The notes below the pieces were generated by a model. It saw nothing but the letters and a program-made list of their open reading frames with translations, searched no databases and was not told the DNA's origin. Below are positions 52,601 through 52,690 of a stretch of 52,690 nt of DNA, piece after piece (position 1 is the first letter of the stretch; every line of letters starts with the position of its first letter). Made by a program: the position numbers and the translations under genes. Source of the DNA: Chaetoceros tenuissimus. Taxonomy: Eukaryota; Bacillariophyta; Thalassiosirophyceae; Chaetocerotales; Chaetocerotaceae. The DNA lies in assembly GCA_021927905.1 (NCBI GenBank), contig BLLK01000066.1:343-53032 (forward strand), in the 5' to 3' direction.

Positions 52601-52690
52601 GAGGTAGACATAGAAAGAACGCTTCTCCAAAGGAAAATTCTTTGCCTATGTTATCTAAAAATGGAGAAACAGAACAGCAATCACAACAAG
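49684..52690 (+). CDS. isoaspartyl dipeptidase-like amidohydrolase fused to AT-hook array, 3'-truncated by window
   Basis: The frame stays open from ATG 49684 (alternative ATG 49732) to the last base, at least 1002 residues. Residues about 65-475 match the IadA type of amidohydrolase, which cleaves beta-aspartyl dipeptides: VPGFVDIHVHAIGGGGED (His126, His128), VGELAISDHRSSFPT with Glu222 at the metal-bridging place where E. coli IadA has a carboxylated Lys, FHMGD (His261), PTHMER (His290) and SSDSYGS (Asp347). All metal ligands seem present. A Gln/Arg/Ser-rich linker (about 480-700) follows, then at least nine AT-hook cores R-G-R-P-R-K-D from residue 707, the last seen being R-G-R-H-R-K. Six or more lie in about 105-bp DNA repeats. 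AT-hooks bind the minor groove of AT-rich DNA. Fusion to this enzyme is unexpected. The stop lies beyond the window. Confidence 0.85.
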   Translation, partial: MNYCSETAIPGESNQIMNQPNRNDRCPCCIPWRSAVPRRPNTNTSSTSQSAPSIDFGNFYVLRNANVWTLEENTNSSSVLDIWVSNGKIASMTPPSAARSMCPSIPGLKEIDMRGLDIVPGFVDIHVHAIGGGGEDSFGSRTPEACLEELVEAGVTTFVGILGTDTVGRNMESLIAKTRALSEKGLTGRVWLGGYAFPIENTVTGSVRKDLTMLPDVIGVGELAISDHRSSFPTTDDLLKLCSEVRVAGMVSGNAGVTYFHMGDNDTALQPLVDVVKRNPVLQTYLVPTHMERTPTLIQQGKAWMQAGGFVDFSCWPERQRVAIRQYLEDGEDGEALIREKLSISSDSYGSISVFDDNGTIVDSTYGKPKTLLETFMALVYKDGVSIDTALRLFCRNPAKVIRMDKMPINKGKISVGSDADFLVLKLPENPLPLNYPYKAAHGMSWPNADGVLQYVIASGKVMKCPRNTSARGQVMASQSQISQSMRSTTQTRVSENRRSTLPPLVQQTARVVINREQAKKQASSTSRRPVVVAQIADGKDSLNGPQIAQVSQGVVNREQVNRQKETSGTLQRPVVVQGQQQGSGTSERPEVMAPTNGKNTSNNGPQVAQARKAVANREKVQMQKQANSTTPRPVVPEQIENRNDTSNGPKLFQTTIPIPQEQAHVLIQQVRINNVSVAQDKTTANLEIPPDLPGLGPISPELTKKRGRGRPRKDASITTTSTSKSVSTANKQGDQQPQPAKKRGRPRKDASLPPQSIKKRGRPRKDPSVDRGSKDVVNTNGESGQQQQPAEKRGRGRPRKDPSVDRGSKDVVNTNEGEGQPEQPVKKRGRGRPRKDTSVDSGSKDVVNTNEGEEPEEQPVKKRGRGRPRKDASVDSGSKDVVPTNEGEGPPVQPAEKRGRGRPRKDASVDVDSGSKDVVPTSGGAGQQEQQAKKRGRGRPRKDASDDSGSNDVVPTNGESGQQQQPAEKRGRGRHRKNASPKENSLPMLSKNGETEQQSQQ
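51795..52620 (+). repeat. tandem coding repeats of about 105 bp (AT-hook units)
   Basis: AT-hook cores begin at about 51796, 51906, 51957, 52057, 52165, 52266, 52372, 52482 and 52588. From the fourth on they share the block GGATCAAAGGATGTTGTA and the spacer S-V-D-S-G-S-K-D-V-V-x-T-N. The first three are shorter or more diverged. Recent in-frame expansion is likely. Confidence 0.85.

Noticed and set aside
1-52690. rRNA or tRNA genes
   Set aside because: I saw no tRNA cloverleaf consensus or rRNA conserved blocks on reading both strands by eye; a tRNAscan-SE run could still find one.

Overview
The window looks like a piece of a diatom (stramenopile) nuclear genome, probably a centric diatom scaffold. 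The evidence is: AT-rich intergenic DNA; short spliceosomal introns of 65-76 nt with GTAAGT/GTACGT donors; a plastid-type bipartite leader with an AF cleavage motif; LNR (Lin-12/Notch) proteins; a diatom-style surface protein with PS-rich stalks and a DNYSDETSW-type domain; and several kinds of diatom LTR retrotransposon. The species cannot be fixed from the sequence alone.

Layout. Bases 1-18,570 are a graveyard of broken LTR retroelements: a minus-strand gag/protease element with a newly delimited 172-bp LTR (1-2965), a Copia fragment (2966-4700), a 652-bp inverted-repeat element (5231-5882), two rearranged Ty3/Gypsy copies (6430-10009), a Copia reverse-transcriptase scrap (10010-10594) and another minus-strand gag (15440-16768). 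Only one likely host gene sits among them, an O-fucosyltransferase-like protein (11771-13087). A 100-N scaffold gap (18571-18670) precedes a broken Copia pol. This abuts a young 7.5-kb Copia element (20341-27870) with identical 258-bp LTRs and gag, a small extra ORF and pol, all in one frame and separated by UGA codons.

Bases 28,381-52,690 are gene-dense host DNA. They hold a large spliced LNR/gametolysin-like/PS-stalk membrane protein (28381-32642), a second O-fucosyltransferase-like gene with a 65-nt intron (33216-35092), a small membrane protein, and a cluster of four LNR genes on alternating strands (36258-40625), one ending in a RING-H2 domain. These are followed by an F-box/ankyrin-type protein, a tiny zinc-ribbon ORF, methylthioribose-1-phosphate isomerase, a plastid-targeted membrane protein and a three-exon type IIA topoisomerase with a mitochondrial-like leader. 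The last gene is divergently oriented: an isoaspartyl dipeptidase-like amidohydrolase fused to a long AT-hook array, running off the window end.

Most interesting points: the LNR cluster, especially LNR-TM-RING-H2; the M11-like domain with a ruined zinc site; the amidohydrolase/AT-hook fusion; organelle-type topoisomerase II; and the Copia element with a UGA-CUA junction, an extra hydrophobic ORF and a PBS matching the tRNA-Met anticodon arm. LNR proteins (extracellular, Cys-rich) and O-fucosyltransferases lie side by side here. In animals O-fucosylation modifies Notch EGF repeats, but no EGF repeat is visible in this window, so a functional link is only speculation.
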